Assembly (NCBI GenBank): GCA_965279195.1
Contig: CBDIHP010000034.1
Location: 119,796-183,795, forward strand
Reading direction: 5' to 3'
Source: CBDIHP01 sp965279195
Lineage (GTDB): Bacteria; Planctomycetota; Planctomycetia; Isosphaerales; Isosphaeraceae
Length of the DNA: 64,000 nt
Below the pieces are notes generated by a model that was not told where the DNA came from, did no database searches, and saw nothing but the letters and a program-made list of their open reading frames with translations. Both the position numbers and the translations under genes were made by a program. Below, in pieces: positions 36,701-44,757 of the stretch (positions are counted from its first letter, which is position 1; every line of letters begins with the position of its first letter).

Positions 36701-37915
36701 CTGCAGCCGGACCACCACCTCGCGCCGGCCGTCGACCGAGGGCCCCCGGAATTCCGGCATGCCGACGATGGGCGTGTCGAACCCGATTGGCGGACCCGTG
36801 GGCGTGCCCGTCTTGGGGTCGAGGAGGTGGATCAGCCGCCCGCTGGTCACGGCGACGACCTCGCGGCCGTCCCAGGTGACTGCATCGGTCCGGAGCAGGC
36901 CGGAGTCCGAGGCATCGGGCGGGGGCGCGAAGGTCCAGGCCGGCTCGCCCGACTTCCCCCGGAACGCCTGGACCCAGCCCGGCTCGGGCCTCGCCCCGAC
37001 GGCGACACCGCCGGGGCCGACCTTCAAGGGCGGCTCGAATGCGACGACCACGACCGGCTCGCCGGAGGGGATCTGGAACGCCAGCGGCCTTCGGACCACG
37101 CCCGCGCGATCCGCAGGCGCGCCGGGGATGTCGACCGCCGTCCGGCTCCAGGTCCAGCGGTCCCCCTCGCCCGACAGCGCGGAGACCGTGTTGCCCGCGA
37201 GGTTCGACCACACGAGGTCGGCCCGCCCGTCGCCGTCGAGGTCGACCGGCCGGGGCGCGGTCATGATGCCCAGCGAGCCCATGTCCGGGGAAATCCACTG
37301 GTGTCCGGGGACCGTGACCCGGTCCGGCTGGACGATGGCCTGTTCGTAGAAGTGTCGATAGGTCTCCGGCGAGGGGAGCCGCGTCTCGGGGGTCGTCCGT
37401 GTGAAGTCGCGGGTGTGCCAGAGCGGCTTGCCGGATTTGCCCTCGATCCGCCGGATCCCCAGGTAATCGATGACGACCGGGTCCGCCCCGCGTGCCCCGC
37501 CCCGGAGGCCGACGAGGGCGAACGGCATGGCCGGCTCCTCGTCGAGTTCGAACAAGGGGACCGGCGCGGCGGGCGGTTGGATCGTGCCCCAATCCCCCGG
37601 CGCGACGCGGAAGGGGAACATCCCGCTCGGGCGGCGGTCGGGCATGACGCGGAGGTGGTAATCCCCGGGGTCGAGCAGGAGAGGCCGGCGGGCGGGGGCG
37701 GTGAATTCGGCGACGACCTCGCCGGAGTCGGCCCGCTCGACCGCGACGGCGGCCCCGGGCTCGGCGTCCTCGATGGCGGCCTCGGCCTGCCGCGATCGCT
37801 GGTATCGGCCCCAGGCATAGAACGACCCGGCGGTGGCGATCGCGGCCAGCGCGGCGATGGCGAGGGGGCCGCGGATAGAGGACCAGAGACGCGCGATCCT
37901 TGCACGTGTCGACAT
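33791..37915 (-). CDS. Giant FG-GAP/VCBS repeat membrane protein (intact paralogue)
   Basis: The 1374-aa product starts MSTRARIARLWSSIRGPLAI with an N-terminal membrane anchor (LAIAALAAIATAGSFYAWG). A beta domain (LLDPGDYHLRVMPDRRPSG) follows, then a long series of FG-GAP-like blades over about 1000 residues with repeated D-x-D-G-D-G-x-x-D loops (RPVDLDGDGRADLVWSN, DIGEDTTYLVALSGKDG). The C-terminus has about four membrane helices (ending FVLIRRFPPPPGG). The frame is open 83 codons further upstream without a good start. It is the tandem paralogue of the IS-interrupted gene. The last codons (RRRARVS) come from a family 1 repeat arm. Function unknown; likely a calcium-dependent surface protein. 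Confidence 0.85.
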   Translation of the reverse strand: MSTRARIARLWSSIRGPLAIAALAAIATAGSFYAWGRYQRSRQAEAAIEDAEPGAAVAVERADSGEVVAEFTAPARRPLLLDPGDYHLRVMPDRRPSGMFPFRVAPGDWGTIQPPAAPVPLFELDEEPAMPFALVGLRGGARGADPVVIDYLGIRRIEGKSGKPLWHTRDFTRTTPETRLPSPETYRHFYEQAIVQPDRVTVPGHQWISPDMGSLGIMTAPRPVDLDGDGRADLVWSNLAGNTVSALSGEGDRWTWSRTAVDIPGAPADRAGVVRRPLAFQIPSGEPVVVVAFEPPLKVGPGGVAVGARPEPGWVQAFRGKSGEPAWTFAPPPDASDSGLLRTDAVTWDGREVVAVTSGRLIHLLDPKTGTPTGPPIGFDTPIVGMPEFRGPSVDGRREVVVRLQSDTIVARAWRGADELPGWRIPFGSIDPRGGWPRVVDLDGDGASEVILPEKDPTLRGLIRLRVVDGRTGRDRWRVPHHDRTGNARPGRLSRFFLLADMDVDGDGVRDLILPGRSADIGEDTTYLVALSGKDGAALWASPLPNTLDHDPFAWGQGPDNRPLIVAIVAGAAHNHRPMSVLLHPVSGRELGRVPGAYLQHRDDLDGDGQADLWGHSNRGLMAIRGGPMTAWRRAGFWSRGADYDRDGVADLIGADLDPRMNVHWLYNPYPPERDALPRSAVSGRDGRVLWTTALPRPRRRFVGGMAVPMPALAPVEGPRPDLDGDGVPDLVFGCNEGERSGQVSDLATLAIGAISGRDGSLLWREPRVDAGYAPGLIRNVEAAHSGDFDGDGVGDLALIVDERPTRPGPLGMLSGPAARRLVIVRGRDGVAFAGFVPPDREGHRTYQLRIERIDRPFDLDGDRIDDLLLRIEYLPSVPSADSSMAVGEIVAASGATGAPLARIVPGSSNAPAGYEALPDGTRATSLPCEVRDVDGDGAPEILTVEFRASAEDRALGVYRVLAHDPRKHIDLWMWDSPRSIAWDRASLVAIRRPGAAGHEVVVGIGGEAGSNWFWLDNRGRPHGRRPGDGSMYGFASDFDGDGLEEFLGFWDGQWRMGRDGFRETLWSSPRRQGRGLPFAFLNRSPDGSRAVLDDMGELFDLKTGRVLSESHDGPFGPVPLVPDDPTERLLLLPGYRVAGATPAALSAPRPPGDTASRSAAEVLFRPMEDDPRSWVAPPWADRVGWMPLTGPQVVQAAWIGLLATLPPGVLLWGLMRIRARGQRSGIVTLMLLVALAGLLMWEFNRVKDWVEYEDPIFSARVEAWGAGRTSLAVVGVGTPLVALGAGMVAGLVRRRWRRVLIWCGVAACCAVVAGFVLIRRFPPPPGGRYRIGMEWWNLVYAGAAAAGVVFLLWQGAMRLYQMIRHLRRRARVS

Positions 37916-38027
37916 GATTTGCGCCGCGAATGGGAGGGATGGGACGTCCCTCGCGAGTTTCGCACAGCCCCCCGCGCGGCACAATATGGCCCCTCGCCCA
38001 GCGCCTCCGACCCGCGACCGGCGCAGG

Positions 38028-38065
38028 TGCGGTGGACGCGAGGACGCGTCGCGGCGCACCCTACT
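38028..38065. repeat. Family 4 hairpin repeat
   Basis: GGTGCGGTGGACGCGAGGAC pairs imperfectly with GCGTCGCGGCGCACC; it ends in CACCCTAC. The TAG stop of the monooxygenase-like gene (38061-38063) is inside it. A short GCCCAGCGCC family 1 remnant lies at about 37994. Confidence 0.75.
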
Positions 38066-39602
38066 TGGGCGAGGGGAGGCTCTCGATCTCCTTGCGGTCG
38101 ACGCGGCCGTCCTGGTTGGTGTCGACGATGGGGAGGACGGCGCGGAGGCGTTCGGGGATCTCATCGCCGGATAGGAATCCGTCCTTGTCGGCGTCGAGCA
38201 GGTTGAAGATGGCCAGGCGCTGCTGGGAGGTCATGTTGCGGAACTGGCCGCCTCCGCCGCCGAGCCCCGCGCCGCCGCGGTTGAGGCGGCCGACGTTGTC
38301 GCCGCCGCCGAAGATCAGCGGGTTGCGATTTTTCGCGACGTCGTCCTCGTTCACCGCCACGAAGGCGAATCCGACGGAGCCCATCTCGTCGGTCGAGCCC
38401 TCGCCCCACTTCACCAGGCGCGGGGGATTGCTGGGGTTGCGGGGGTTCTCGGCCGAGTTGTCGTAGACGAGGGTCGAGCGGACGACCGTGCCCTTGGGGA
38501 GCCGCACGGGCTTCTCGTAGTTGTAGCGCCCCTGCCAGCGGAAGTCCCAGTCGTCGATGGCGAAGAGCTTTTCTTCCTTGCCGTCGGGGAGCGTGGCGAT
38601 GGCTTTCATGTTCTTGCACAAATAATGAGCATGCCCGCCGGCGGAGATCACGTCGATGTCGAACGGGACCTTGAACTCGCCCTTGATCGTGAAGTTCGAA
38701 TCGCCCGGCTGGATGCCTTTGGTCCGCAGTTCCGTGCCCGCGCCGAACGCGAACGGGGCCTGGGTGCCGAGAAGACGCTTTCTGGGAGGCTCCTTGGCGA
38801 AATAAAGGGCGAGCGATGTTTTTTCATGTTCCACCTTGCCCGACGGGTGGAAGTGGACCTGCACCACGAGGTCCGAACCTTTGGGCAGGGAATACGCCAG
38901 GCCCATCGGCAAGTGCCTGGCCGTCGCGCCGACGGCCCAGCCGCCGAGCGTGCCGGTGCGGGGGAAGCCCATCCGGCCGAAGCCGGGGCCCGGGTCGGCC
39001 TCGTCGAGCTTGCGGGAATTGCCCGTGCTGTCGAGGAAGTAGAGCGCGTGGTGCACCACCGAGCGGGCCGTCGGGCGGATGTCGACGGCCGTCACCCACT
39101 GATCTTTCGGCAGGTTGAGCGGCAGGACGAACATCCGGTAGATATCCTTGCCGTCGGCGGGGACGGTGAAGGCCTCGGGGAGGGTCACCACCAGGTCGGG
39201 CTTGCCGAGCGGCCAGCCCCCCTCGGGGAACTTCGGCGGCGCGGGCAGCCTGTCGGACGGCCCTTCCGGCATGCCGGATTCGACCCAGCGGCCGAACGTG
39301 GCGACCTGGTCGTCGGTCAGCCGGCGCTCGTCCTCGAAGTGCCCCCAGCCCTTCGCGGGGGGCCAGGGGGGCATGGAACGGTCCTCGATGACCGACTGGA
39401 TCAGGTTCGCACGTTTCTTCACATCCTTGTAGTTCAACAGGGTGAATGGCGCGCCCTCGCCCGGCCGGTGGCAGGTGGTGCAGCTCCTGAACACGATGGG
39501 GGCCACATGCTCGTTGAAGGTCGGCTTCTCGGGCACCGACGCGAGGGCGGGCGGGGCGAGCAGGGCCAGCGAGATTGCGGCGGTTGACCAGATGCGAGTC
39601 AT
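38061..39602 (-). CDS. Secreted copper-monooxygenase-like protein with cytochrome c and EF-hand regions
   Basis: The 513-aa product has a signal peptide (IWSTAAISLALLAPPALA). CTTCH at 41-45 is a haem c site. The middle part follows the ascorbate-dependent type II copper monooxygenase plan: SVVHHALYF (His184, His185), VVQVHFHPSG (His250, His252) and ISAGGHAHYL. The C-terminus carries two EF-hand calcium loops, DADKDGFLSGDE and DTNQDGRVDRKE. It may oxidise a small substrate in the periplasm using haem electrons, an inference. The ATG lies one base after the stop of the preceding membrane-protein gene, indicating coupling to a sigma-factor operon. Confidence 0.82.
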   Translation of the reverse strand: MTRIWSTAAISLALLAPPALASVPEKPTFNEHVAPIVFRSCTTCHRPGEGAPFTLLNYKDVKKRANLIQSVIEDRSMPPWPPAKGWGHFEDERRLTDDQVATFGRWVESGMPEGPSDRLPAPPKFPEGGWPLGKPDLVVTLPEAFTVPADGKDIYRMFVLPLNLPKDQWVTAVDIRPTARSVVHHALYFLDSTGNSRKLDEADPGPGFGRMGFPRTGTLGGWAVGATARHLPMGLAYSLPKGSDLVVQVHFHPSGKVEHEKTSLALYFAKEPPRKRLLGTQAPFAFGAGTELRTKGIQPGDSNFTIKGEFKVPFDIDVISAGGHAHYLCKNMKAIATLPDGKEEKLFAIDDWDFRWQGRYNYEKPVRLPKGTVVRSTLVYDNSAENPRNPSNPPRLVKWGEGSTDEMGSVGFAFVAVNEDDVAKNRNPLIFGGGDNVGRLNRGGAGLGGGGGQFRNMTSQQRLAIFNLLDADKDGFLSGDEIPERLRAVLPIVDTNQDGRVDRKEIESLPSPK

Positions 39603-39603
39603 T

Positions 39604-40602
39604 TCAGTTCTCGATTTCATGGGTCTGTTCACCATGGGATAGGAGCGATCCGAGGAACCGGACAAATTCGCGACGCCGGCGGATCTTGCGGTCGTCGCCC
39701 AGGACCGGGGCCGAGGGGTCGAGGCGGCTGGCGAGCGAATAGCCCTCGTCCGGCCGCGGCCCGGCGTCGTCGAGCCGGAAGGTCACGTCGGCCAGGACGC
39801 GGTCGTTGCGCATCTTCGTGAGCGTGACCGTTTGCACACGTTTGGAATCCTCGTCGATTTCGACCGTCATCGTGCGGAACCGCGGCCGATCGGCGCGGGG
39901 GAACCTGGCGGCCGGGCGGTCGCCGTCGCGGAGCGTCGCGCGGATGCGGGTCGTCGTCGAGCCCGAGGGGGAGCGCTCCTCCCCCTCCGATTCTAGCTCA
40001 TAATGGTCGGCCAGTCTGGCGAGCAGGTCGCGGAGGTCGAGGTGGAACAGGTCGAGCGCCTCGGACAGCGGCTCGGGCAGCTCCTCGCCGCCGAACTCCA
40101 GCCCGAGCGACCGCGACGGCGCCAGCCACACGCCCCCCTGGCTCGTCTGCCCCAGCGACCACGACTGGTCCCCCCGATTCGCGTCGATCCGGAAGCGGTC
40201 CGACCGGGCCGAGAGGCGGCAGTCGAACCCCGCCAGGGCGGCCAGGAACGGCGAACGCTCGGCCATGCCGGGCGCGAGCCGGATCTCGATCCGATACGAA
40301 CGATCCACATCCGAACGCACCAGCGACCGTCGGGCCTCGTCCACCAGCCGGATCGGGTCGGCCCGGAGTACGCTGGGCCGTGCCGGGAAGAATGCCCATG
40401 CGGCGATCGCCAGCAAGGCCGACGCGGCGACGGCGGCGACCCTGAGCCGGCCCCGCGACGGCCTCGCCTGTGACCGCTTGCCACCGGCTTGCCGCTCGCG
40501 GATGCCGGCGAGGATGCGGCCGGGGTCGACGGCCGATTCCCGCTCCGACAGGTAACGGCCGACGAGTTCGTCGATGCGTTCGCGGTCGGGGTTGGGCGTC
40601 AT
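39604..40602 (-). CDS. Single-span membrane protein coupled to an ECF sigma factor (putative anti-sigma)
   Basis: The 332-aa product has a cytoplasmic N-terminus of about 55 residues (DRERIDELVGRYLSERESA), one membrane helix (VAAVAASALLAIAAWAFF) and an outer domain of about 250 residues with SYRIEIRLAPGMAE, LADHYELESEGEE and MTVEIDEDSKRVQTVTL, a strand-rich pattern. The ATG overlaps the sigma factor stop (ATGA), typical of sigma/anti-sigma pairs. A classical zinc anti-sigma motif (HxxxCxxC) is absent, so the role is inferred from topology and coupling. Confidence 0.65.
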   Translation of the reverse strand: MTPNPDRERIDELVGRYLSERESAVDPGRILAGIRERQAGGKRSQARPSRGRLRVAAVAASALLAIAAWAFFPARPSVLRADPIRLVDEARRSLVRSDVDRSYRIEIRLAPGMAERSPFLAALAGFDCRLSARSDRFRIDANRGDQSWSLGQTSQGGVWLAPSRSLGLEFGGEELPEPLSEALDLFHLDLRDLLARLADHYELESEGEERSPSGSTTTRIRATLRDGDRPAARFPRADRPRFRTMTVEIDEDSKRVQTVTLTKMRNDRVLADVTFRLDDAGPRPDEGYSLASRLDPSAPVLGDDRKIRRRREFVRFLGSLLSHGEQTHEIEN

Positions 40603-41204
40603 GAGGGTCGGCCCTCCAGGTACGGGGCGAGGAATTCTTCCATGGCGGCCCGGGCGCGATGGATCATCACGCCCGCGTGGCTCGACGTGATTTCGAGGAT
40701 CTCGGCGACCTCGGCGAGCGAGTGCCCCAGGCTCCGCAGCTCCAGGGCCGCCCGCTGCTGGATCGGTAGCCTGCTTAATCCAGCCTGGATCGCGTCCGAG
40801 AGTTCCCGGCCGAGCATCGCGCGGCCGGGTTCGGGCGTGGCGGGGTCGGCGACCTCGGGGGGCTCGCCCTTCGGCCCGAAGATCGAGAGGAACGGCCGGC
40901 GGCGGGCCTTCCAGGTGAGGCAGGCGTTGCTCACCGACCGCATGAGGATCTTCAGGCCGTCGGATCGGAGGTCGTAGACATCTTGCTTCGCCAGGAGCCG
41001 GCAGTAGCAGTCCTGCACGAGGTCCTCCGCCGTCGCGCGGTCGCGGACGAGCGAGGTCGCGTAGGCGACGGCCCGGGGCGCGGTCGCGCGGACCCAGTCC
41101 GAGAGGTCGGCGTCGGGAGGGATCGTCCCCCCCGGCACCGGTGCCCCCGGCGTGGGCTCGTCCGGTCGGACGACGTTCAGCGCGATGCGGCTCGGGCTCG
41201 ACAC
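40599..41204 (-). CDS. ECF-type RNA polymerase sigma factor
   Basis: This 201-aa sigma factor has region 2 (AVAYATSLVRDRATAEDLVQDCYCRLL with the -10 reading helix) and region 4 (LSRLPIQQRAALELRSLGHS, LAEVAEILEITSSHAGVMIH) but no regions 1 or 3. It heads a three-gene unit with a membrane partner and a secreted copper-monooxygenase-like protein, so it may control the expression of that extracytoplasmic function. The start ATG chosen is the one nearest the domain; a further upstream frame is open. Confidence 0.88.
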   Translation of the reverse strand: MSSPSRIALNVVRPDEPTPGAPVPGGTIPPDADLSDWVRATAPRAVAYATSLVRDRATAEDLVQDCYCRLLAKQDVYDLRSDGLKILMRSVSNACLTWKARRRPFLSIFGPKGEPPEVADPATPEPGRAMLGRELSDAIQAGLSRLPIQQRAALELRSLGHSLAEVAEILEITSSHAGVMIHRARAAMEEFLAPYLEGRPS

Positions 41205-41265
41205 GGCGGCTCACCCCCTCTCGAAGCGAGTGTACGGCGCGACATGTCCGGATCGGACGTCGGCA

Positions 41266-41760
41266 TCACTTCTTCTTGAGGTTGCCCAGGTCCACGAGGA
41301 TCGCCTTGATGTCGGCCGCGACGGTCTTGACGTCGGCGGAGGTGACGCCCGAGGCGGTGACGATCGCGTGCAGGTCGGCGGCCGTCTTCTGCGACAGGCT
41401 CGTGGGGATGCCCGCGCTCGTCAGCACGGCGGCGGCGTCCTTCTTGAGCGTCGCGGCCTCGCTGACGGTGATCTTGCCGTCGGCCGCGGCGGCGGTCAGG
41501 TCGGTGCGGTACTTCGTCACCGTCGCGGGGTCGGGCTTCGTGGCCACGGCCGCGATCTGCTTCAGGTCGCCCGCCAGCGCCTGGATCTGCGCGGACGTCA
41601 CCTGCGAGTGCGACCGGATGGCCGCGACGTCCTGCGCGAGCTTGGCCACGTCCTCGCGGAGCGTCGACAGCACGACGCGCCCTTCGAGCATCTCGCAGCC
41701 GATCGCCGCCCTGTGCCGATCCTTGCGGCCCCGACCCGACCCCGCGTGCAACCCGATCAT
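41266..41760 (-). CDS. Small exported protein with LEPR-type motif and helical Ala-rich domain
   Basis: This 164-aa protein begins with a basic stretch and CEMLEGRVVLS, a variant of the planctomycete LEPRxxLA export motif. The rest is an Ala/Thr/Asp-rich helical domain with repeated DVxxIxxxxxVTSAxI units (VTSAQIQALAGDLKQIAAVA, VTSADVKTVAADIKAILVDL) that look like internal duplications. It ends with KKK. Function unknown. Confidence 0.7.
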   Translation of the reverse strand: MIGLHAGSGRGRKDRHRAAIGCEMLEGRVVLSTLREDVAKLAQDVAAIRSHSQVTSAQIQALAGDLKQIAAVATKPDPATVTKYRTDLTAAAADGKITVSEAATLKKDAAAVLTSAGIPTSLSQKTAADLHAIVTASGVTSADVKTVAADIKAILVDLGNLKKK

Positions 41761-42098
41761 GGTGGCTCTCCCCTCTCTGTGTTCCGTCGCGGCACCTCGC
41801 CGCTCAGGGGGAAGAACTCATCCGGGGCCGGTTCCTTACAGCGTTTTTCTCGGGAATCCTTCCCGCTGATGAGGATCCCTGCCACCCCCGGCGCTGGGCG
41901 CGGGTCTCCCGGCCCATCGACCAGATACCCCGATGTGCGGGGCATCTCCGAATGGGTCTGGAGACCCGATTTGGTGGCACGGCGCGGCGGATGCTGGGGC
42001 GGGGTCTGGAGACCCACGCCCAGCGCGGAAGGCAAGGGCGGGGTCGGGAGACCCTCGCCCAGCGCGGTTGCCCCGTTCCGGACGCTGCCGGGCTCGGC
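41761..42098. repeat. Gene-free stretch with family 1 palindrome copy G
   Basis: 41891-42065: left arm GCGCTGGGCGCGGGTCTCC at 41891, right arms ending GCCCAGCGC at 42026 and 42064. The left inner half is partly lost, while GGGTCTGGAGACCC remains at about 41954 and 42003. The last right arm uses the GGGTCGGGAGACCC variant. Confidence 0.8.
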
Positions 42099-43202
42099 TC
42101 AGCCCCGGATCCGGCGGAAGGCCAGGGGTAGGCCGAGGCCCACGAGGGCGACGAGGTAGGTCGCGGGCTCGGGGACGCCGTTGGTGGGGGCGGCGCCCGA
42201 GGGGGGCGAGACGAGCGTGTAGCCGATCACGTCGAAGGCACGCAGGTCATTGGACGAGATCGTGAGGCGTTCGCCCAGCCCGGCGGTGGGGTCCATGATC
42301 CCGATGCCGAGGGAATCCTTCCAGTGGCTCGCCTGGCGGCCGTCGGCGCTCAGGCCGGTCGAGAAGGTCGCCCCGCCGAGGGCCGAGGCGCCGCCATCGA
42401 TGGAGAAGTATTTCTGTCGCGTGTCCACGGTCCAGTCGATCGCGCCCTGGGTCGTGCTCAGGGTGGAGTAGCGGAACAGGTCGAGCGTGGTGACGAACGA
42501 GAACTGGGAGTCATTGAACGGGCCGCCGTTGGGCGGGCTGTTGAGGTCGAGGGTGTCCACCCCGCTGGTGAAGCCCAGGGCGTGCCCGATCTCGTGCGCA
42601 GCGATCCCCACAAAATCATACGAGCCGGAGTCGATGCCGTTGCTCGGGTCGAAGTCGAACGAGAAACTGCTGCTGAAGGCGATGGTGGCGTCGAGCGTGG
42701 GGGCCGAGGCGCCGAGCAGGCCGAGCGCCTTGGCGTTGGCGTTCGTGAGCCGGACGCTCGTGTTGTTGGTGTTGCCGTCGTTGTCGAGATAGGGCGTGGC
42801 CGAGCCCGAGCCGTTGGGGTTGTTCGCCGTGCCGTTGATCAGCATCGCGACGCCGCTGCCGGGCTGAAGATTGGCCACCGCGGTGGCGTCGTCGTTCGAG
42901 GTGGAGTGGCCGGAGAGCGCCGACCGGACGCTCGCATAGCTATAGACGCTCTGCGGCGACGACGCCTGGCCGAGGATGCCCGAGCCGAGCGGGGAGAACC
43001 CGATGCTGATATTCACCGCGACGTTGTCGGCGATGCGGCTCGCCCAGAGGGCGCCGGCGGCGTTGAAGCCGTCGATGGCCTGCTGCGACATCCCCTGCGC
43101 CGGCGTGAAGTTGAACAGGAGCCCCGCGCAGGCATCCCGGGCCGGCGAGAGGGCCACGAGCATCGCGGTCAGGGCCAGACGACCAAACCCGATCAATCGC
43201 AT
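42099..43202 (-). CDS. PEP-CTERM zinc metalloprotease
   Basis: The 367-aa protein has a signal peptide (LALTAMLVALSPARDACA). The zinc site HEIGHALGFTSGVD (His203, Glu204, His207, Asp216) fits the HExxHxxGxxxxxD pattern of the NF038122-like family. A C-terminal PEP-CTERM motif follows: VPEPATYLVALVGLGLP and RRIRG. It would be exported and processed by an exosortase. Substrate unknown. Confidence 0.88.
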   Translation of the reverse strand: MRLIGFGRLALTAMLVALSPARDACAGLLFNFTPAQGMSQQAIDGFNAAGALWASRIADNVAVNISIGFSPLGSGILGQASSPQSVYSYASVRSALSGHSTSNDDATAVANLQPGSGVAMLINGTANNPNGSGSATPYLDNDGNTNNTSVRLTNANAKALGLLGASAPTLDATIAFSSSFSFDFDPSNGIDSGSYDFVGIAAHEIGHALGFTSGVDTLDLNSPPNGGPFNDSQFSFVTTLDLFRYSTLSTTQGAIDWTVDTRQKYFSIDGGASALGGATFSTGLSADGRQASHWKDSLGIGIMDPTAGLGERLTISSNDLRAFDVIGYTLVSPPSGAAPTNGVPEPATYLVALVGLGLPLAFRRIRG

Positions 43203-43597
43203 TACAAACACCCCCCGGGACGACTCACCGCTGGCCCCCGCGTCGGACCTGGACGCCATCCGGTCCGCCCCATCGCGGGCCGGCGACGGGGGCACGAGCC
43301 ATGATGATAGGAGGAACCATGCATGCCCTCCCAGCCCGGTTCCGCGAGACCGCCGAAAATCGGCCGTCAACCCGCCCTGTAAAGTCGCCCCGGGTCAACA
43401 TTGTTGCGCCCGCCGAGCGCATGCGCAAGCCAATTCTGCCGCTTTGGAGTGCGGGAGCGGAGGTGCCGCTTTCCTTTGGGCTTGGCGACCCGGGTTGGCT
43501 TGGATTCCCGATCAACATCGGAAATGGGAAAACCGGCGGCCGGACGGCCGCACTTCAAAGTCTGGGGCCGCTCGTCCGCCCGTTGCCTTGCCACGGA
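43203..43597. repeat. Gene-free stretch with a family 3 inverted repeat
   Basis: 43442-43560: GCTTTGGAGTGCGGGAGCGG at the left and GGCGGCCGGACGGCCGCACT at the right, an imperfect inverted repeat around a unique centre. The part up to 43441 is the upstream region of the metalloprotease gene; no other gene seen. Confidence 0.65.
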
Positions 43598-44338
43598 TCA
43601 GATCTTCGAGAGCACAGCCGCCTGGAACCAGGGCGGGATCCGGTCGGTCTTCAGAACGAGTTCCTCGCCATCGGTGATCTCCGCCACCCAGGTCTGGTTC
43701 CGGTCCTCGCTGTCGCCGGAGTTGTCGAAGAGATAGGCCCGATTCGACGCCCGGATTGCGTCCATGAGAAATTCAAGAGAGCGGTGATATCTGGAAATAA
43801 TTCGATCTTCAGGAACGGGGTGTCCTCCGAGGCGGACTCGATTCCGGACGCGCGAGATGTTGATCGCCGGGTCGTTCGTGGCAACATAGTAAAGATAGGT
43901 GCGGTATCCCGAAGAGCGGGCGCGGTGGAGGATCGCCACCTTATCGGGGTGCGACATCACCGTTTCGAAGGTGAAGGTGATCCTCGATTGGAGCAGCGAC
44001 GCGCGGAGGAAATCGGACACGACCGACGCCAGATACGAATCGACCTCGACATCCGAGAGATCGAGCCGCCGGCCTGCGCCCATGATCCGAGACCAGTCAC
44101 CCCGGCCGAGAGCCCCGAGCCAGGGCGATTCGGCGAGATGGGCGATCAATCGCTCGGGCTCGACGTCGAGGCCGTATGCCTCGAAATCCAGGGTGCCCGT
44201 CGCCCGCAATTCCGCCTCGATCTCATCGGGATTGACGTAAATCCCCAGCAGACGCTCGGGCAAGTGGCGTTTCAACGTGCTCTTGCCCGAGCCGTTGGGC
44301 CCCGCGAACATCCTCAGGCGCGGTGTCTCCACGCTCAT
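43598..44338 (-). CDS. Zeta-toxin-like P-loop kinase
   Basis: The 246-aa protein starts with a Walker A motif at 12-21 (AGPNGSGKST), followed by YVNPDEIEAE, the zeta-toxin signature. Zeta toxins phosphorylate UDP-N-acetylglucosamine and block cell-wall synthesis. ITFTFETVMSHPDKVAIL and VRNRVRLGGHPVPEDRIISR give the remaining conserved basic residues. The start overlaps the stop of an 80-aa gene (ATGA), as toxin-antitoxin pairs often do. Relation to other zeta families and activity have not been tested. Confidence 0.82.
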   Translation of the reverse strand: MSVETPRLRMFAGPNGSGKSTLKRHLPERLLGIYVNPDEIEAELRATGTLDFEAYGLDVEPERLIAHLAESPWLGALGRGDWSRIMGAGRRLDLSDVEVDSYLASVVSDFLRASLLQSRITFTFETVMSHPDKVAILHRARSSGYRTYLYYVATNDPAINISRVRNRVRLGGHPVPEDRIISRYHRSLEFLMDAIRASNRAYLFDNSGDSEDRNQTWVAEITDGEELVLKTDRIPPWFQAAVLSKI

Positions 44339-44577
44339 CGGATCGTGTACTTCTGCCCGGGGATGGCCGGGGTGGCCGGCCCGATGGATTTGACGAAGAC
44401 GCGGCGTCCATCGGGGAAGACCTCGTAGATCGCCTCGCCCTCGGACTCCAGGATGCTCTGGCCCGATTCGAGGGCCAGGCGGCGTGCGTCCGCGAACGCC
44501 TCGGGGGCCTGTTCGAGGAATGCCCGTTCCAGTCGGTCGAGTTCGTCGTCAGCGGGGTCGCGCATCGGCTCTGGCAT
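44335..44577 (-). CDS. Putative antitoxin partner of the zeta-toxin-like kinase
   Basis: This 80-aa protein begins MPEPMRDPADDELDRLERAF and is acidic with a helical N-terminus, then GQSILESEGEAIYEVFPDGR and KYTIR. GGGAGGTGA lies four bases ahead of the ATG and its stop overlaps the toxin ATG. Small acidic upstream partners are typical of such modules; the antitoxin role is inferred from the operon. Confidence 0.65.
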   Translation of the reverse strand: MPEPMRDPADDELDRLERAFLEQAPEAFADARRLALESGQSILESEGEAIYEVFPDGRRVFVKSIGPATPAIPGQKYTIR

Positions 44578-44659
44578 CCGGTCACCTCCCGGATTCATTG
44601 TAGGGAAACGGACCGGCGAGGGGCAATCGGGAGGTAACCCGCTCGGATGCCCCCCGAAT

Positions 44660-44700
44660 CGGATAGAAACCGGCAGCCGGACGCCCGCACGCCAAAGGGG
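44660..44700. repeat. Half copy of family 3 inverted repeat
   Basis: CGGACGCCCGCACGCCAAAG resembles the right arm of the family 3 elements (43549-43560). The matching left arm is absent. Confidence 0.4.
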
Positions 44701-44757
44701 GAGTTTCGGCGTGAGGCCAACCCGCCGCTCGGTTAGACTGCGCGGCGGGAGGGATTT

